Notes under the pieces: model-generated
Seen by the model: the letters and a program-made list of their open reading frames with translations, nothing else
What the model was told of the DNA's origin: nothing
The model's database searches: none
Position numbers and translations under genes: made by a program
Shown here: piece after piece, positions 1-9,796 of the stretch
Numbering within the stretch: position 1 is the first letter of the stretch
Layout: the number at the start of each line of letters is the position of its first letter
Origin: Luteibacter sp. OK325
GTDB lineage: Bacteria > Pseudomonadota > Gammaproteobacteria > Xanthomonadales > Rhodanobacteraceae
Length of the DNA: 64,000 bases
Direction: 5' to 3'
NCBI RefSeq assembly: GCF_003050935.1
Contig: NZ_QAOX01000001.1
Span: 682,001 to 746,000 of the forward strand

Positions 1-1094
1 AGCGAGGCGCGCTTGCCGGCGATCTCGAGCAGATCGGTATTGCGCCCGCGCAGACGGAAACGGCGTCCTTCATCGTGCAGCGAAACGATGTCCGCCAGCG
101 CGATGGGCTCGGCCAGTTGCGGTGCATCCACGAGCGTGCCGTCCGGCTGTGGATGCAGAACGACGCCTTCGTAGAGCTTCCAGTCCTCGTCGACCGCCGT
201 GCGCCGGCTGGCGAACACGCAGGTCTCGGTCGAGCCGAACACCTCGTGCAGCGGCGCACCGAAGCGCTGTTCAGCCGACGTGGCCAGCTCGACCGGCATG
301 GGCGCCGTCGCCGAAACAAAGGCGGCCAATGGCGGCAGGCTGACGCCGGATTCGATCAGCGCACGAAGGTGCACCGGCGTCGTCACCAGTACGCGCGGAT
401 CGGGTAACGAAGCGAGCGCGCTGGCGACGTCGGCCGGGAAGAACGGCCGGCCTGCATGCACGCTCACATCGGAAAGCAGCGGCATCAGCACGGACATCTC
501 CATGCCATACATATGCTGGGGCGGCACCGTGGCGACGACATGGAACGCGTCGCCGATGGCAAGGCCGAGCATGCTGGCGTTGCCTGCATTGCTGGCGACG
601 AAGCTGCCCCACGTCTTCACGTTGGGCTTGGGTTTGCCGGTCGATCCCGAGGTGTAGCCGATCGCGACCACCGCCTCGGCCGGAACCGAGGGGATGCCGC
701 CATAGGCAGGCAGCACGTCGTCCAGCTCAGGCATGCGCAGATAGCCCGGGGGCGCGGGTGACAGGTCGAGCTCACCAATGGCGTAGGCACCGGGATGATT
801 CGCCATCACTTCGTCGACGGCGTGGCGTGCCCGCGAGGGCGGCAGCAGATTGGTCTGGCCGCGCGTCACCAGGGCGGCAAAGGCCACAAGGAAGGCGTAG
901 CGGTCTTCGCAAAGGTTGACCGCGCTCCCGGCCTCGGGAAGCGTCGCCGCCACCTGGCGTACATGGGCGAGGAAGGTTGCCGCCGTCACGGCATGCCCGC
1001 CGCGCCACGCGACCACGCGGGAAGGCGAGCCGACGAGCAACGGTAGTGGCGAGGCGCCCGGGCGCCCGGAAATCTCGGTATGGACGATCGACAA
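1..1094 (-). CDS. AMP-dependent acyl/aryl ligase, 3' end outside window
   Basis: This is an ANL-superfamily adenylating enzyme that activates a carboxylate with ATP; only the first 364 residues are inside the window. The phosphate-binding signature YTSGSTGKPKPN lies near residue 135, a later HEVFGSTET adenylation motif follows, and a GRNTDLLEIAGKRAS hinge-like segment sits at the window edge. No ATG is available. The TTG at 1092-1094 is preceded by AGAGGGGGAG at good spacing, so I take it as the start. The gene follows tsaC by 16 bp and probably shares the topA-tsaC transcript. The compact form resembles the AMP ligases of aryl-polyene and xanthomonadin pigment clusters (XanA2-like, 3-hydroxybenzoate activation). 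That assignment is inference, because the rest of any such cluster would lie outside the window. Confidence 0.8.
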   Translation of the reverse strand, partial: MSIVHTEISGRPGASPLPLLVGSPSRVVAWRGGHAVTAATFLAHVRQVAATLPEAGSAVNLCEDRYAFLVAFAALVTRGQTNLLPPSRARHAVDEVMANHPGAYAIGELDLSPAPPGYLRMPELDDVLPAYGGIPSVPAEAVVAIGYTSGSTGKPKPNVKTWGSFVASNAGNASMLGLAIGDAFHVVATVPPQHMYGMEMSVLMPLLSDVSVHAGRPFFPADVASALASLPDPRVLVTTPVHLRALIESGVSLPPLAAFVSATAPMPVELATSAEQRFGAPLHEVFGSTETCVFASRRTAVDEDWKLYEGVVLHPQPDGTLVDAPQLAEPIALADIVSLHDEGRRFRLRGRNTDLLEIAGKRAS

Positions 1095-1110
1095 CGGCGT
1101 ACTCCCCCTC

Positions 1111-1680
1111 TCAGGCGCGGATGATAGCGCCGCTGAGGGCGTCACGGATGGTGGTGGGCCGCGCCTGGTCGCCGAGCGCCGCCTCGAGCACGCCGTCGAG
1201 GCGCTCGCCGAAGAAACGCTCCAGCGTGGCCACGTCGCGCGCCGGCGTTTCGCCGTGGGGATTGGCACTGGTGGAGACCAGCGGCGCACCGAAGGCGCGG
1301 CACAACGCGGCGGCGGGAGCGTGCGCGGTCACGCGCAGGGCAATGCCGGCATGGGCGCCAGCCACCCAGTCAGGCACATGGCCGCTACGTGGAAAAATCC
1401 AGGTATGGGGCCCGGGCCACGAGGCGCGGACATCGCGGAGGACGGCCGACGGAACCGCAGCGAGATCGATATAGGGCGCGATCTGGTCGAAGTCGGCGGC
1501 GATGAGCAGCACGCCCTGCGTCGCGGGGCGTCCCTTCAGGGCGAACAGGCGGTCGAAGGCGTCGCGATCGTGCGGATCACAGCCGAGGCCATAGACAGCC
1601 TCGGTGGGGTAGGCGAGGACGCCGCCACCGCGCACGAGCGCGGCAGCGGCATCGACCGTAGCCGTAGTGAAGCGACGCAT
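1111..1680 (-). CDS. tsaC: Threonylcarbamoyl-AMP synthase (Sua5/YrdC family)
   Basis: TsaC makes threonylcarbamoyl-AMP from threonine, bicarbonate and ATP, the first step of the t6A37 modification of ANN-decoding tRNAs. The 189-residue protein is the single YrdC-domain (short) form, without a Sua5 C-terminal domain. Family features visible are GGVLAYPTEAVYGLGCDP at residues 19-36, KGRPATQGVLLI, and the late STSANPHGE motif that lines the nucleotide cavity. The ATG at 1680 lies one base after the topA stop, so the two genes are probably translated from one message. Length and motifs are complete. Confidence 0.93.
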   Translation of the reverse strand: MRRFTTATVDAAAALVRGGGVLAYPTEAVYGLGCDPHDRDAFDRLFALKGRPATQGVLLIAADFDQIAPYIDLAAVPSAVLRDVRASWPGPHTWIFPRSGHVPDWVAGAHAGIALRVTAHAPAAALCRAFGAPLVSTSANPHGETPARDVATLERFFGERLDGVLEAALGDQARPTTIRDALSGAIIRA

Positions 1681-1681
1681 G

Positions 1682-4225
1682 TCAGTCGACGGACGGGGAC
1701 ACCGACTTGGCGGCAGCCGACTTGGCCGGCGCCTTCTTGGCGGCCGCCTTCTTCACGGCGGTTTTCTTCGTCGCCGTTTTCTTCGTCGCTGCCTTTTTCG
1801 TCGCGGCTTTCTTGACTGCCGTCTTCTTCACCGCCGTCTTCCTGGCCGTCGCGTCCTTCGGAGCGGCGGCCTTCTTCGTCGCAGCCTTCTTGGCGGCGGC
1901 TTTCTTGGTGGCCGTCTTCTTCGACGCCTTGCCGCCGCGCGGCTTCTTGATCGGCGCGGCTGCGAGCAGCTCGATGCATTCGGGCAGGGTCAGTGTTTTC
2001 GGCTCGCGGTCCTTGGGGATGCGCGCGTTCTTCTCGCCGTCGGTGATGTAGGGCCCGTAGCGACCGTTGAGCACCTGGATGTCGTTACCGAAGTCGGTGA
2101 TGATCCGGTTGGCGATGGCCTCGAGCTTCTCCTGCACCAGCTGGAGCGCACGCGGCAGCTCGATGGTGTACGGATCGTCCTCGGGCTTGAGCGAGGCATA
2201 CGTGCTACCCTGCTTCACGAAGGGACCGAAGCGGCCGACGCCGACGGTGATGTCTTCACCCGCCTCGGACTGGCCAAGGTTGCGCGGCAGCTTGAACAGC
2301 TCCATCGCATCCTCGAGCGTGATGGTGTGCATGCTCTGGCCCGGGCGCAGGCTGGCGTAGGTCGGCTTGGCCTCGTCGTCCTTGCTGCCGATCTGCGCGT
2401 AAGCGCCGTAGCGGCCCAGGCGCACCGAGACCGGCTTGCCGCTCTTCGGGTCTTCGCCGAGTTCACGCGCACCGGTGGCCTCGTTGCGATCGACCGATTC
2501 GGTCTTGTCGTCCACCAGGGTCTTGAATGGCTGCCAGAAGCGCTCGAGCAAGGGCACCCAGGCTTCTTCGCCACGGCTAACCGCGTCCAGCTCGTCTTCG
2601 AGGCGGGCGGTGAAGTCGTAATCCACGTAGCGGGCGAAATGCCCGGAGAGGAACTGGCTCACCGCGCGGCCCACGTCGGTGGGGCGGAAGCGACGGCTCT
2701 CCAGGAGCACGTATTCACGACTGAGCAGCACCTGGATGATGCTTGCGTACGTGGACGGACGGCCGATGCCGTATTCCTCGAGCGTCTTGACCAGGCTGGC
2801 TTCGGAGAAGCGCGGCGGCGGCTCGGTGAAATGCTGGTCGGCCACGACGGCCGCCACAGGCACGACATCGCCCTGGGCCAGGCGCGGCAGGCGACGCTGC
2901 TCGTCGTCGTCCTCGGTTTTCTGGTCCTTGCCTTCCTCGTACACGGCGAGGAAGCCCGGGTCGATCACGGTGGTACCTGTGGCGCGGAAGGCCGACTCGC
3001 CGACCGGGAACTCCACCGAGACGGTGTTGAGGGTGGCATGGACCATCTGGCAGGCGACGGTGCGCTTCCAGATCAACTCGTAGAGCTTGCGCTGGTCGTC
3101 GTTGAGGAACGAGGCCACCGCGCGCGGCATATGCATGGCCGAGGTGGGGCGGATCGCCTCATGCGCTTCCTGCGCGTTCTTGGCCTTGGATTTGTAGACC
3201 TGCACCGCGTCAGGCAGCGCGCCCTTGCCGTATTCGCGCGCGATCAGCTCGCGCAGCTCGGCCACGGCGTCGTCGGAAAGGGCCACCGAATCGGTACGCA
3301 TGTAGCTGATCAGGCCGACGTTGCCCTCGCTGCCGAGCGACACGCCCTCGTAGAGGCCCTGGGCCACTCGCATGGTGCGGCTGGTGGAGAAGCCGAGCTT
3401 GCGGGCGGCCTCCTGCTGCAACGTGGAGGTGGTGAACGGCGGTGCGGGGCGGCGCTTGCGCTCGCGGCTGGTGACTTCGCCGACCGTGAACCTGCCAGCC
3501 GCGGCCTTCTCCAGCGCGGCGCGCGCGGCCGTGGCATCGGCCTCGTTGGTCAGGTCGAACTGTTCGAATTTCTTGCCGTCCAGCTTGACCAGGCGGGCGT
3601 CGAAGTCGCCCTGGGGGTGAGCCATGTTGGCCTGGATGGTCCAGTACTCGCGGGCCGTGAAGGCTTCGATCTCCAGCTCGCGCTCGACGATCATGCGCAG
3701 CGCCGGCGACTGCACGCGGCCTGCCGACAAACCGCGCTGCACCTTGCGCCACAGCACGGGTGAGAGATTGAAGCCGACCAGGTAGTCGAGGGCGCGGCGG
3801 GCCTGCTGGGCATCGACGAGGTCGTGGGAGAGCTTGCGCGGGTTGGCGACGGCTTCCTTGATGGCGCGCGGCGTGATCTCGCTGAAGACCACGCGTTGGA
3901 CGTCCTTGCCCTCGAGCAGTCCGCGTTCCCGGAGGATTTCGCTGATGTGCCAGGAGATCGCCTCACCTTCGCGATCCAAGTCGGTCGCGAGATAGATGCT
4001 GGTCGCTACTTTCGCCGCCTTGGCGATCGCGTCGACGTGCTTCTCGTTGCGGTCGATGACCTCGTAGGCCATGGCAAAGCCGTGGTCGGGGTCGACCGCG
4101 CCCTCCTTCGGTCGCAGGTCGCGCACGTGGCCATACGATGCCAGTACCTGGAAGTCGGGTCCCAGGTACTTGTTGATCGTCTTGGCCTTGGCCGGCGATT
4201 CGACGATGAGGAGGTTCTTAGCCAT
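1682..4225 (-). CDS. topA: DNA topoisomerase I (type IA)
   Basis: This enzyme relaxes negative supercoils by transient single-strand cleavage. The TOPRIM domain starts at the N-terminus (LLIVESPAKAKTI) and has the metal site DLDREGE at residues 82-88. The catalytic tyrosine is Tyr308 in ISYMRTDS. After residue ~560 there are topoisomerase C-terminal repeats (GRYGAYAQIG, GRFGPFVKQG, GRYGPYITDG) in place of the four-cysteine zinc fingers of E. coli TopA. The last ~95 residues are an Ala/Lys-rich, histone H1-like tail of KKxA/TKK repeats that probably binds DNA non-specifically. At 847 residues it is complete. The ~100-bp upstream gap contains an AT-rich patch (about 4271-4290) that may hold its promoter. 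Downstream, tsaC begins one base after the stop. Confidence 0.97.
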   Translation of the reverse strand: MAKNLLIVESPAKAKTINKYLGPDFQVLASYGHVRDLRPKEGAVDPDHGFAMAYEVIDRNEKHVDAIAKAAKVATSIYLATDLDREGEAISWHISEILRERGLLEGKDVQRVVFSEITPRAIKEAVANPRKLSHDLVDAQQARRALDYLVGFNLSPVLWRKVQRGLSAGRVQSPALRMIVERELEIEAFTAREYWTIQANMAHPQGDFDARLVKLDGKKFEQFDLTNEADATAARAALEKAAAGRFTVGEVTSRERKRRPAPPFTTSTLQQEAARKLGFSTSRTMRVAQGLYEGVSLGSEGNVGLISYMRTDSVALSDDAVAELRELIAREYGKGALPDAVQVYKSKAKNAQEAHEAIRPTSAMHMPRAVASFLNDDQRKLYELIWKRTVACQMVHATLNTVSVEFPVGESAFRATGTTVIDPGFLAVYEEGKDQKTEDDDEQRRLPRLAQGDVVPVAAVVADQHFTEPPPRFSEASLVKTLEEYGIGRPSTYASIIQVLLSREYVLLESRRFRPTDVGRAVSQFLSGHFARYVDYDFTARLEDELDAVSRGEEAWVPLLERFWQPFKTLVDDKTESVDRNEATGARELGEDPKSGKPVSVRLGRYGAYAQIGSKDDEAKPTYASLRPGQSMHTITLEDAMELFKLPRNLGQSEAGEDITVGVGRFGPFVKQGSTYASLKPEDDPYTIELPRALQLVQEKLEAIANRIITDFGNDIQVLNGRYGPYITDGEKNARIPKDREPKTLTLPECIELLAAAPIKKPRGGKASKKTATKKAAAKKAATKKAAAPKDATARKTAVKKTAVKKAATKKAATKKTATKKTAVKKAAAKKAPAKSAAAKSVSPSVD

Positions 4226-4325
4226 GCGTTAGTCGGTTCCGAAGTCCGTCGGGGCGAGTGAACCCCAGCGTATGTATATATTTAGTTGGAAACATATCGC
4301 CGTGACGGCTGTCAAGCCTCGGCGA

Positions 4326-5465
4326 TCAGACCACGCGCTGATAACGGTTCCCGGGCAGGGAGGCAACCACGCCCTCGAGCTCAAGCATCAGAAGCATCGA
4401 AGACAGTGCGCCGGCGGTGAAGCCCGTCGTACCGATCAGGGCGTCCAAAGAGGCGGGATCGTAACCCATGGCGTCAAGAAGGCGGCGATATTCGTCATCC
4501 TGGCGCCAGTCGAAGGGACCGGTCTTGCGCCGTCCGACTGCCGGAGCCGGCCCGGAGCGGTCCAGCCGGGCCCGCAATTCGACGCCCAGCTCGACCGCCG
4601 CAGGCGCCAGTACGCCTAGAATCTCATCGGCACGCTGGACCAGACGGGCACCCTCGGCGATGAGAGCGTGACAGCCTTCCGCCAACGCATTGTGAATGGA
4701 TCCGGGCAGAGCGAACACTTCGCGCCCCTGCTCGCCGGCGACGCGGGCCGTTATCAGCGACCCGGATCGTAAGCCGGCCTCGATCACGAGCACCCCCAGG
4801 CTGAGGCCGGCGATGATCCGGTTGCGCTGGGGAAAGTGGTGCGGCTGGGAGGCCACGCCGGGCGGGTATTCGCTCACGATGGCACCATGGGCGGCGATAC
4901 GCCGGGCCAGCGCGTGGTGCTTGGGTGGATAGACGCGGTCGGGACCCGTGCCGATGACCGCGACGGTGGGCTCGCCGGCGTCCAGCGCCGCCTCGTGGGC
5001 GGCTCCGTCAATGCCATCGGCCATGCCACTGGTGACCAGGAGCCCGCCCACGGCGAGCGCCTCGGCAAACCGCCTGGCGTTGGCGAGGCCCGGTGCCTGG
5101 GCGCGGCGGGCACCGACGATGGCGACCTGGGGACGCAGAAGCAGCGACGCATCTCCCTTGACGAAGAGCGCGACCGGCGGATCGGGAATGGCTTCCAGCT
5201 GCGGCGGGAAATCCTCATCCGTGCAGCGCAGGAGCCGCTGGTCGTCACCCGACAGCCAGCTGAGGTCGCGAGCCAGCGTGGCCTCGTCGGGAGCGGCGAT
5301 CCAGGCGCGTCCCTCGGCGGTCAGCGCATCCCCGTGGCTCGCCAGCCAGCGCAGCAAGGGGGTGGCGCCACCCCGACTTACCAGGCCCTCGCGAAGGCGG
5401 CGGGCGTTCATGCCGGGGGTACGCAGGAGGATCAGCCACTCACGGAGGTCATCGGAATCGATCAT
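4326..5465 (-). CDS. dprA: DNA-processing protein DprA/Smf
   Basis: DprA binds incoming single-stranded DNA during natural transformation and loads RecA on it. The 379 residues comprise an N-terminal helical SAM-like region, a central Rossmann fold (VAIVGARRAQAPG near 110-125, then TSGMADGIDGAAH near 145-158) and a C-terminal winged-helix domain (about 310-379). The Rossmann glycines and the conserved SGMA.GID segment are present. The ATG at 5465 is used. The gene sits 100 bp upstream of topA on the same strand. The smg (DUF494) gene often found between dprA and topA in gammaproteobacteria is not there. Confidence 0.95.
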   Translation of the reverse strand: MIDSDDLREWLILLRTPGMNARRLREGLVSRGGATPLLRWLASHGDALTAEGRAWIAAPDEATLARDLSWLSGDDQRLLRCTDEDFPPQLEAIPDPPVALFVKGDASLLLRPQVAIVGARRAQAPGLANARRFAEALAVGGLLVTSGMADGIDGAAHEAALDAGEPTVAVIGTGPDRVYPPKHHALARRIAAHGAIVSEYPPGVASQPHHFPQRNRIIAGLSLGVLVIEAGLRSGSLITARVAGEQGREVFALPGSIHNALAEGCHALIAEGARLVQRADEILGVLAPAAVELGVELRARLDRSGPAPAVGRRKTGPFDWRQDDEYRRLLDAMGYDPASLDALIGTTGFTAGALSSMLLMLELEGVVASLPGNRYQRVV

Positions 5466-5505
5466 CCGGGCAGTGTAGAGGCCCGACCCGCTGCCCGCGG
5501 AAGTG

Positions 5506-5534
5506 GAAACGGCCGCCCAGGGGGCGGCCGTTTC
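5506..5534 (-). terminator. Strong hairpin between the LysM gene and dprA
   Basis: The stem GAAACGGCCGCC (5506-5517) pairs with GGCGGCCGTTTC (5523-5534) across a five-base loop, 12 bp without mismatch. It lies 3' of the LysM gene and 41 bp upstream of the dprA start, so it would end LysM transcription before dprA. There is no long T-run beyond the stem on the minus strand, so intrinsic termination is likely but not certain. Confidence 0.6.
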
Positions 5535-5588
5535 ATCGCCGTTGCCGGCAAGCCCGCTCCCACCAAAAGTAGGGGCGAGCTGATTGCG

Positions 5589-6743
5589 TCACTCCGGAAG
5601 GGTGAGCTTGTCGCCCTTCTGGATCGGCTTCAGGGCATCCATGACCAGGGCGTAGCTGACGTGGTCGAAGGTACGGAAGACCATCACGTGGCCACCGTAC
5701 TCGTCGGGCAACTGGACCTTGGGCGAGGTATCGCGGCGGTTGTAGTTGCCGGACACTTCGTCGGCGATCTTGTCACCCTGATGCATCACGGTGAACGTCG
5801 TGCCGTTGTCGATGCCGTCCGCCGTGCCCGCCGAGATGGAGACCACCTGGCGGCTACCGGCCCCGTTCAGCGCGTCGGTATAGCCGATCACTCGCGGATC
5901 CGCCGGCATGGCTTTGGGTGCATGCGGGTAGAAGTAGGGGTCGTAAGGCTTGTCGTCGACCTGCATCAGGCGATCGCCCTTGCGAACTTCCATGGTCGAC
6001 TCGACCAGCACCAGGCTGGCCACTTCGCCGTTGGTGGCGATGACTTCGGCGGTGCCGATGACGGAAACCTCGACGCCCTGGTCGGTGCCCCGACCGTTGT
6101 GGGTGTCATGGGCCGAATCCTCACGCCACGGACCCGGCGCCATGGAAACGTCGCTGTCGAGCTCATCGGCCACGAACGAGCCGTGCTCGCGATTGCCGAG
6201 ATTGTCGATGTTGCCGGTGTCGCCGCCGTGGTCGCGGAAGCGGTTGGTCGGCCGGACGATGGCCCAGCGCTGGCCCGGCGCGGCCGAGTCCAGGTTCTTG
6301 GCGTAGACCTTGTTGCCTGGTGTGGCGCGCAGGTGATTCTCTTCGAACCCGACCAGGTAAGGCGATTGCTCGACGGCGTCGGCGTCCATGACGCGGAGTT
6401 CCTTGAGGAACATACGCAGGTCTGCCAGCGGGATCGCCGTGACGGCATCGCCCTCGGCGCGCACGCGCGGCTGCAGGCCGAGGTGCGTGCTGCCACCGTT
6501 CATCGAGAGGTTGAGGACATCACCCGGATAGATCAGATGCGGGTTGCGCACCTGCGGGTTGGCCTGCCAGATCTCCGGCCACAGCCATGGCTTGCTCAGA
6601 AAGCGCGCCGAAATGTCCCACAGCGTGTCGCCCTTGCGCACCGTATAGGTGTCCGGGTGATCGGGACGGAGCTGGGCCGCGGCGGCATAAACGGCCACGG
6701 TGAAAAACATGCCGCCCAGCAGCATGGCGAACTTCTTGATCAT
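5589..6743 (-). CDS. LysM-domain peptidoglycan-binding protein, exported
   Basis: The 384-residue protein has an N-terminal signal sequence ([20 protein letters not shown]) followed at residues ~33-80 by one LysM domain ([17 protein letters not shown], then [13 protein letters not shown]). LysM domains bind the glycan strands of peptidoglycan. The remaining ~300 residues resemble the long C-terminal part of LysM proteins commonly encoded next to dprA in Xanthomonadales, whose biochemical role I do not know. I chose the ATG at 6743 because a GGGGAAGGGGGAAA Shine-Dalgarno region lies just upstream and the signal peptide begins there. The gene is divergent from def. Confidence 0.85.
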   Translation of the reverse strand: MIKKFAMLLGGMFFTVAVYAAAAQLRPDHPDTYTVRKGDTLWDISARFLSKPWLWPEIWQANPQVRNPHLIYPGDVLNLSMNGGSTHLGLQPRVRAEGDAVTAIPLADLRMFLKELRVMDADAVEQSPYLVGFEENHLRATPGNKVYAKNLDSAAPGQRWAIVRPTNRFRDHGGDTGNIDNLGNREHGSFVADELDSDVSMAPGPWREDSAHDTHNGRGTDQGVEVSVIGTAEVIATNGEVASLVLVESTMEVRKGDRLMQVDDKPYDPYFYPHAPKAMPADPRVIGYTDALNGAGSRQVVSISAGTADGIDNGTTFTVMHQGDKIADEVSGNYNRRDTSPKVQLPDEYGGHVMVFRTFDHVSYALVMDALKPIQKGDKLTLPE

Positions 6744-6949
6744 GCGGGATTTCCCCCTTCCCCGGTGCTGTCGCGAGTGTAACTGAATCGTTAACGGGCA
6801 CAATACGTCCGGACGCTCGCCCGGCCCCTGCTGCGCGCGTAGAATACGGGGCCATCCTACAGGGTCGCGCTGCTTGGATTTCGCCGACTTGCCCGCATTT
6901 TTCCAGGCAGGACGCGCCGCCGTGGCCCGTAACCGTTCAAGGTGACACC

Positions 6950-7453
6950 GTGTCGACCCTAACCATCCTGGAATTTCCCGACCCGCGCCTGCGCACCGTC
7001 GCCGCCCCGGTCACCGTCTTCGACGACGATCTGAAGCAGTTCGTCGCCGATATGTACGAAACCATGTACGCCGCCAATGGCGTCGGACTGGCCGCCACCC
7101 AGGTGAACGTGCACAAGCGCGTCCTCGTGGCGGACATGAGCGACGACCGCGACGAGCCGATGGTGCTAATCAATCCCGAGATCCTCGAGAAGGATGGCCA
7201 GCAGGTCTACCAGGAAGGCTGCCTGTCGTTCCCTGGTATCTACGCCGACGTGACGCGCGCCCTGCATGTGAAGGTCCGCGCACAGGACGCGTCGGGAAGC
7301 GAGATCATCGTGGACGTGGAAGGTCCGCTGGCCGTCTGCATCCAGCACGAGATGGATCACCTGGCCGGCAAGGTTTTCGTTGACTACCTCTCGCCGCTCA
7401 AGCGCGGGATCCTCCTGAAGCGAATGGAAAAGCAACGCAAGGCAAGCGCCTGA
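6950..7453 (+). CDS. def: Peptide deformylase
   Basis: Def removes the N-formyl group from nascent proteins in the cytosol. All three family motifs are present in the 167 residues: GVGLAATQV near 44-52, EGCLSFPG (metal-binding Cys) near 90, and [17 protein letters not shown] with the HExxH-type HEMDH metal site near 132-136. The start is the GTG at 6950, preceded by AAGGTG. fmt follows 8 bp after the stop, so def, fmt and rsmB form the usual formyl-methionine/rRNA operon. Confidence 0.97.
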   Translation: MSTLTILEFPDPRLRTVAAPVTVFDDDLKQFVADMYETMYAANGVGLAATQVNVHKRVLVADMSDDRDEPMVLINPEILEKDGQQVYQEGCLSFPGIYADVTRALHVKVRAQDASGSEIIVDVEGPLAVCIQHEMDHLAGKVFVDYLSPLKRGILLKRMEKQRKASA

Positions 7454-7461
7454 GCGCGCCG

Positions 7462-8400
7462 GTGCGTCCCTTGCGTGTGGTGTTCGCCGGCACACCCGAC
7501 TTCGCCGTGCCCTGCCTTGAAGCCTGCCGCGATACCGGGGTCGAGGTCGTGGCTGTCTATACCCAACCGGATCGCCCTGCCGGACGCGGCCGCAAGCTCG
7601 CCGCCAGCCCGGTCAAGGCGGCGGCACTCGCCGCGGGCATTCCCGTGGAGCAGCCGGAGTCGTTCAAGGCCGAAGCCGACCGTGATCGGCTCGCCGCGTA
7701 TGCGCCCGACCTCATGGTCGTGGTGGCCTATGGCCTGATCCTGCCACGCAAAGTTCTCGCCATTCCCCGGCTCGGCTGCTGGAACGTACACGCCTCCCTG
7801 CTGCCGCGCTGGCGCGGGGCCGCCCCGATCCAGCGGGCGATTCTTGCCGGTGACGACGAATCCGGCGTCGACCTCATGCAGATGGAAGCGGGCCTGGATA
7901 CCGGGCCCGTCCTTGTCGAGCGACGCACCGACATAGCAGCCGACGAAACCGGCGGCAGCCTGCACGACCGCCTTTCCGCGCTGGGCGCGGATGCGCTCGC
8001 CGAAGGCCTGCGCCGCACCCTGGCTGGCGAAACATTGACCGCCCGCATCCAGTCCGACGCGGGCGTGGAATACGCCCATAAGCTCGATAAGGCCGAGGCC
8101 CGGCTGGACTTCCAGCTTCCCGCCATCGCCCTTGAACGCAAGGTCCGCGCGTTCAATCCCTGGCCCGTTGCCGAGGCCGATGTCGCCGGCGAGCGCCTGC
8201 GCATCTGGTCCGCGCGCGCGATCGATATCACCTCTGGTGCCGAGCTCGGCCAGGTCATCGCCGCGACACGGGAAGGCATCGACATCGCATGCGCCGGTGG
8301 CACGCTGCGCCTGACCTCCGTTCAGCGCCCGGGCGGACGCCCGATCGGCGCGGCCGACTACCTGAATGCCCGGCCGGAACTGAAGCAGGCCGCCTCGTGA
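7462..8400 (+). CDS. fmt: Methionyl-tRNA formyltransferase
   Basis: Fmt transfers a formyl group from 10-formyl-tetrahydrofolate to initiator Met-tRNA. The 312-residue protein has the N-terminal formyltransferase fold starting [13 protein letters not shown], the catalytic [17 protein letters not shown] segment near 107-122, the downstream GLDTGPVL region, and the C-terminal OB-like domain. The GTG at 7462 follows the def stop closely. The last codons overlap the rsmB start (GTGA), which suggests translational coupling. Confidence 0.97.
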   Translation: MRPLRVVFAGTPDFAVPCLEACRDTGVEVVAVYTQPDRPAGRGRKLAASPVKAAALAAGIPVEQPESFKAEADRDRLAAYAPDLMVVVAYGLILPRKVLAIPRLGCWNVHASLLPRWRGAAPIQRAILAGDDESGVDLMQMEAGLDTGPVLVERRTDIAADETGGSLHDRLSALGADALAEGLRRTLAGETLTARIQSDAGVEYAHKLDKAEARLDFQLPAIALERKVRAFNPWPVAEADVAGERLRIWSARAIDITSGAELGQVIAATREGIDIACAGGTLRLTSVQRPGGRPIGAADYLNARPELKQAAS

Positions 8401-9701
8401 ACAAGCCCATCTCGGTCCGTGCCCTGGCTGCCCAAGCGCTGGCCGATATCGCCCTGTCTGGACACTCGCTGCGCGACGTGGCCGACCGGGCGTTCCCGCG
8501 CCTTCCCGATTCGCGCGACCGCGCCCTGCTCACCGCCCTTCTTAATGAGGGTGCGCGCTGGTGGCCCAGGTTCGACGCGGCAATCGACCAGCTGCTGGAC
8601 AAGCCGATCCGGCGCAACGCGCCGGTCATCCACGCGCTGCTCGTCATCGGCCTGGTCCAGCTGGAAGTGCTCGAGTTGCCAGCCTACGCCGCCGTCGCGG
8701 CCACCGTGGAGGCCGTGCGTGAGTTGGGCCGCCCGCGACTCGCGGGGATGGCCAATGCGGTACTGCGGCGCTGGCAGCGTGAACGCGAGACGCTGAATGT
8801 GGCGCTGGACGCCACGCCGTCAACGCGCCATGCGCACCCGGCCTGGCTCGCCGCCGCGATCGCCCGCGACTGGCCCGGACAAGCAGAGGAGATCATGGCC
8901 GCGGCCAACCAAGAGCCGCCGCTCATGCTTCGCGTCAATCGCAACCGCGCGACCCGCGAGGAAGTCATCGAGCGCCTGACGGGCGCCGGCCTGACGGTCG
9001 CACTGCACCCCTGGCTGGCCGATGGCCTGGTGCTGCCGCACAGCACCGAAGTCACCCGGCTACCCGGCTTCGCCCAAGGCGACTTCGCGGTCCAGGACGG
9101 CGCCGCCCAGGTGCCCGCGGATCTTCTCGGCCTTGTCGACGGCCAACGTGTGCTCGATGCCTGCGCCGCACCCGGCGGCAAGGCCTGCCACGCACTGGAG
9201 CGGGCCAATGTCCATCTGGTCGCCGTCGAATCCGAAGCAAAGCGGGTTCCACGGATTCGCCAGAACCTCGAGCGCCTCGGCCTGAGGGCCGACGTGGTCA
9301 CAGGCGATGCGGGCGACGCCTCCGCCTGGTGGGACGGCAAGCCGTTCGACCGGGTCATGATCGACGCGCCGTGCTCGGCCACGGGTGTGATCCGACGCCG
9401 GCCGGATGTACGCCTGCATCGTCGCGACGCGGATATGGCGGCACTGGTCGTGCAGCAGGGACGCATCCTGGCCGCCTGCTGGGACCTCCTCGCACCCGGT
9501 GGCAGTCTTCTCTACGTGACCTGTTCGATCCTGCGGAGCGAGAACGACGGCGTCGTGGGCGCGTTCGTGGCTGGCAGGTCGGATGTCATGGCCATGCCGC
9601 TCACGCTGCCGGTGGGTCAGCCGACCGGCAGCGGATGGCAGATCCTCCCGGGCGACGGCGATCTCGACGGCATGTATTACGCCTTGCTCCGCAAGCTGTA
9701 A
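8397..9701 (+). CDS. rsmB: 16S rRNA (cytosine(967)-C(5))-methyltransferase RsmB
   Basis: RsmB methylates C967 of 16S rRNA. The 434-residue protein has a NusB-like RNA-binding domain (about 1-140) followed by a class I SAM methyltransferase domain. The SAM motif is [13 protein letters not shown]. Both catalytic cysteine motifs are present: [16 protein letters not shown] and YVTCSI. The start is the GTG at 8397, giving [14 protein letters not shown] and overlapping the fmt stop by three bases in GTGA. Length fits E. coli RsmB (429 residues). Confidence 0.96.
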   Translation: MNKPISVRALAAQALADIALSGHSLRDVADRAFPRLPDSRDRALLTALLNEGARWWPRFDAAIDQLLDKPIRRNAPVIHALLVIGLVQLEVLELPAYAAVAATVEAVRELGRPRLAGMANAVLRRWQRERETLNVALDATPSTRHAHPAWLAAAIARDWPGQAEEIMAAANQEPPLMLRVNRNRATREEVIERLTGAGLTVALHPWLADGLVLPHSTEVTRLPGFAQGDFAVQDGAAQVPADLLGLVDGQRVLDACAAPGGKACHALERANVHLVAVESEAKRVPRIRQNLERLGLRADVVTGDAGDASAWWDGKPFDRVMIDAPCSATGVIRRRPDVRLHRRDADMAALVVQQGRILAACWDLLAPGGSLLYVTCSILRSENDGVVGAFVAGRSDVMAMPLTLPVGQPTGSGWQILPGDGDLDGMYYALLRKL

Positions 9702-9796
9702 CATCTTGGGCAATTCGCGTGCCCATGCGAACCCGAACCGCAGCCTGGCATTGCCGTGGCCGCGGCGTCCCTTACGGGCGCTTATGGAAGTTATGC

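Noticed and set aside
1667-3763. A 698-codon open frame on the plus strand opposite topA
   Set aside because: It is the antisense frame of a well-supported high-GC gene, has no motifs or ribosome-binding site, and shows the Arg/Gly/His-rich composition of shadow frames.
4836-6782. A 648-codon plus-strand frame across dprA and the LysM gene
   Set aside because: It runs across two opposite-strand genes and their terminator, so it cannot be a real gene.
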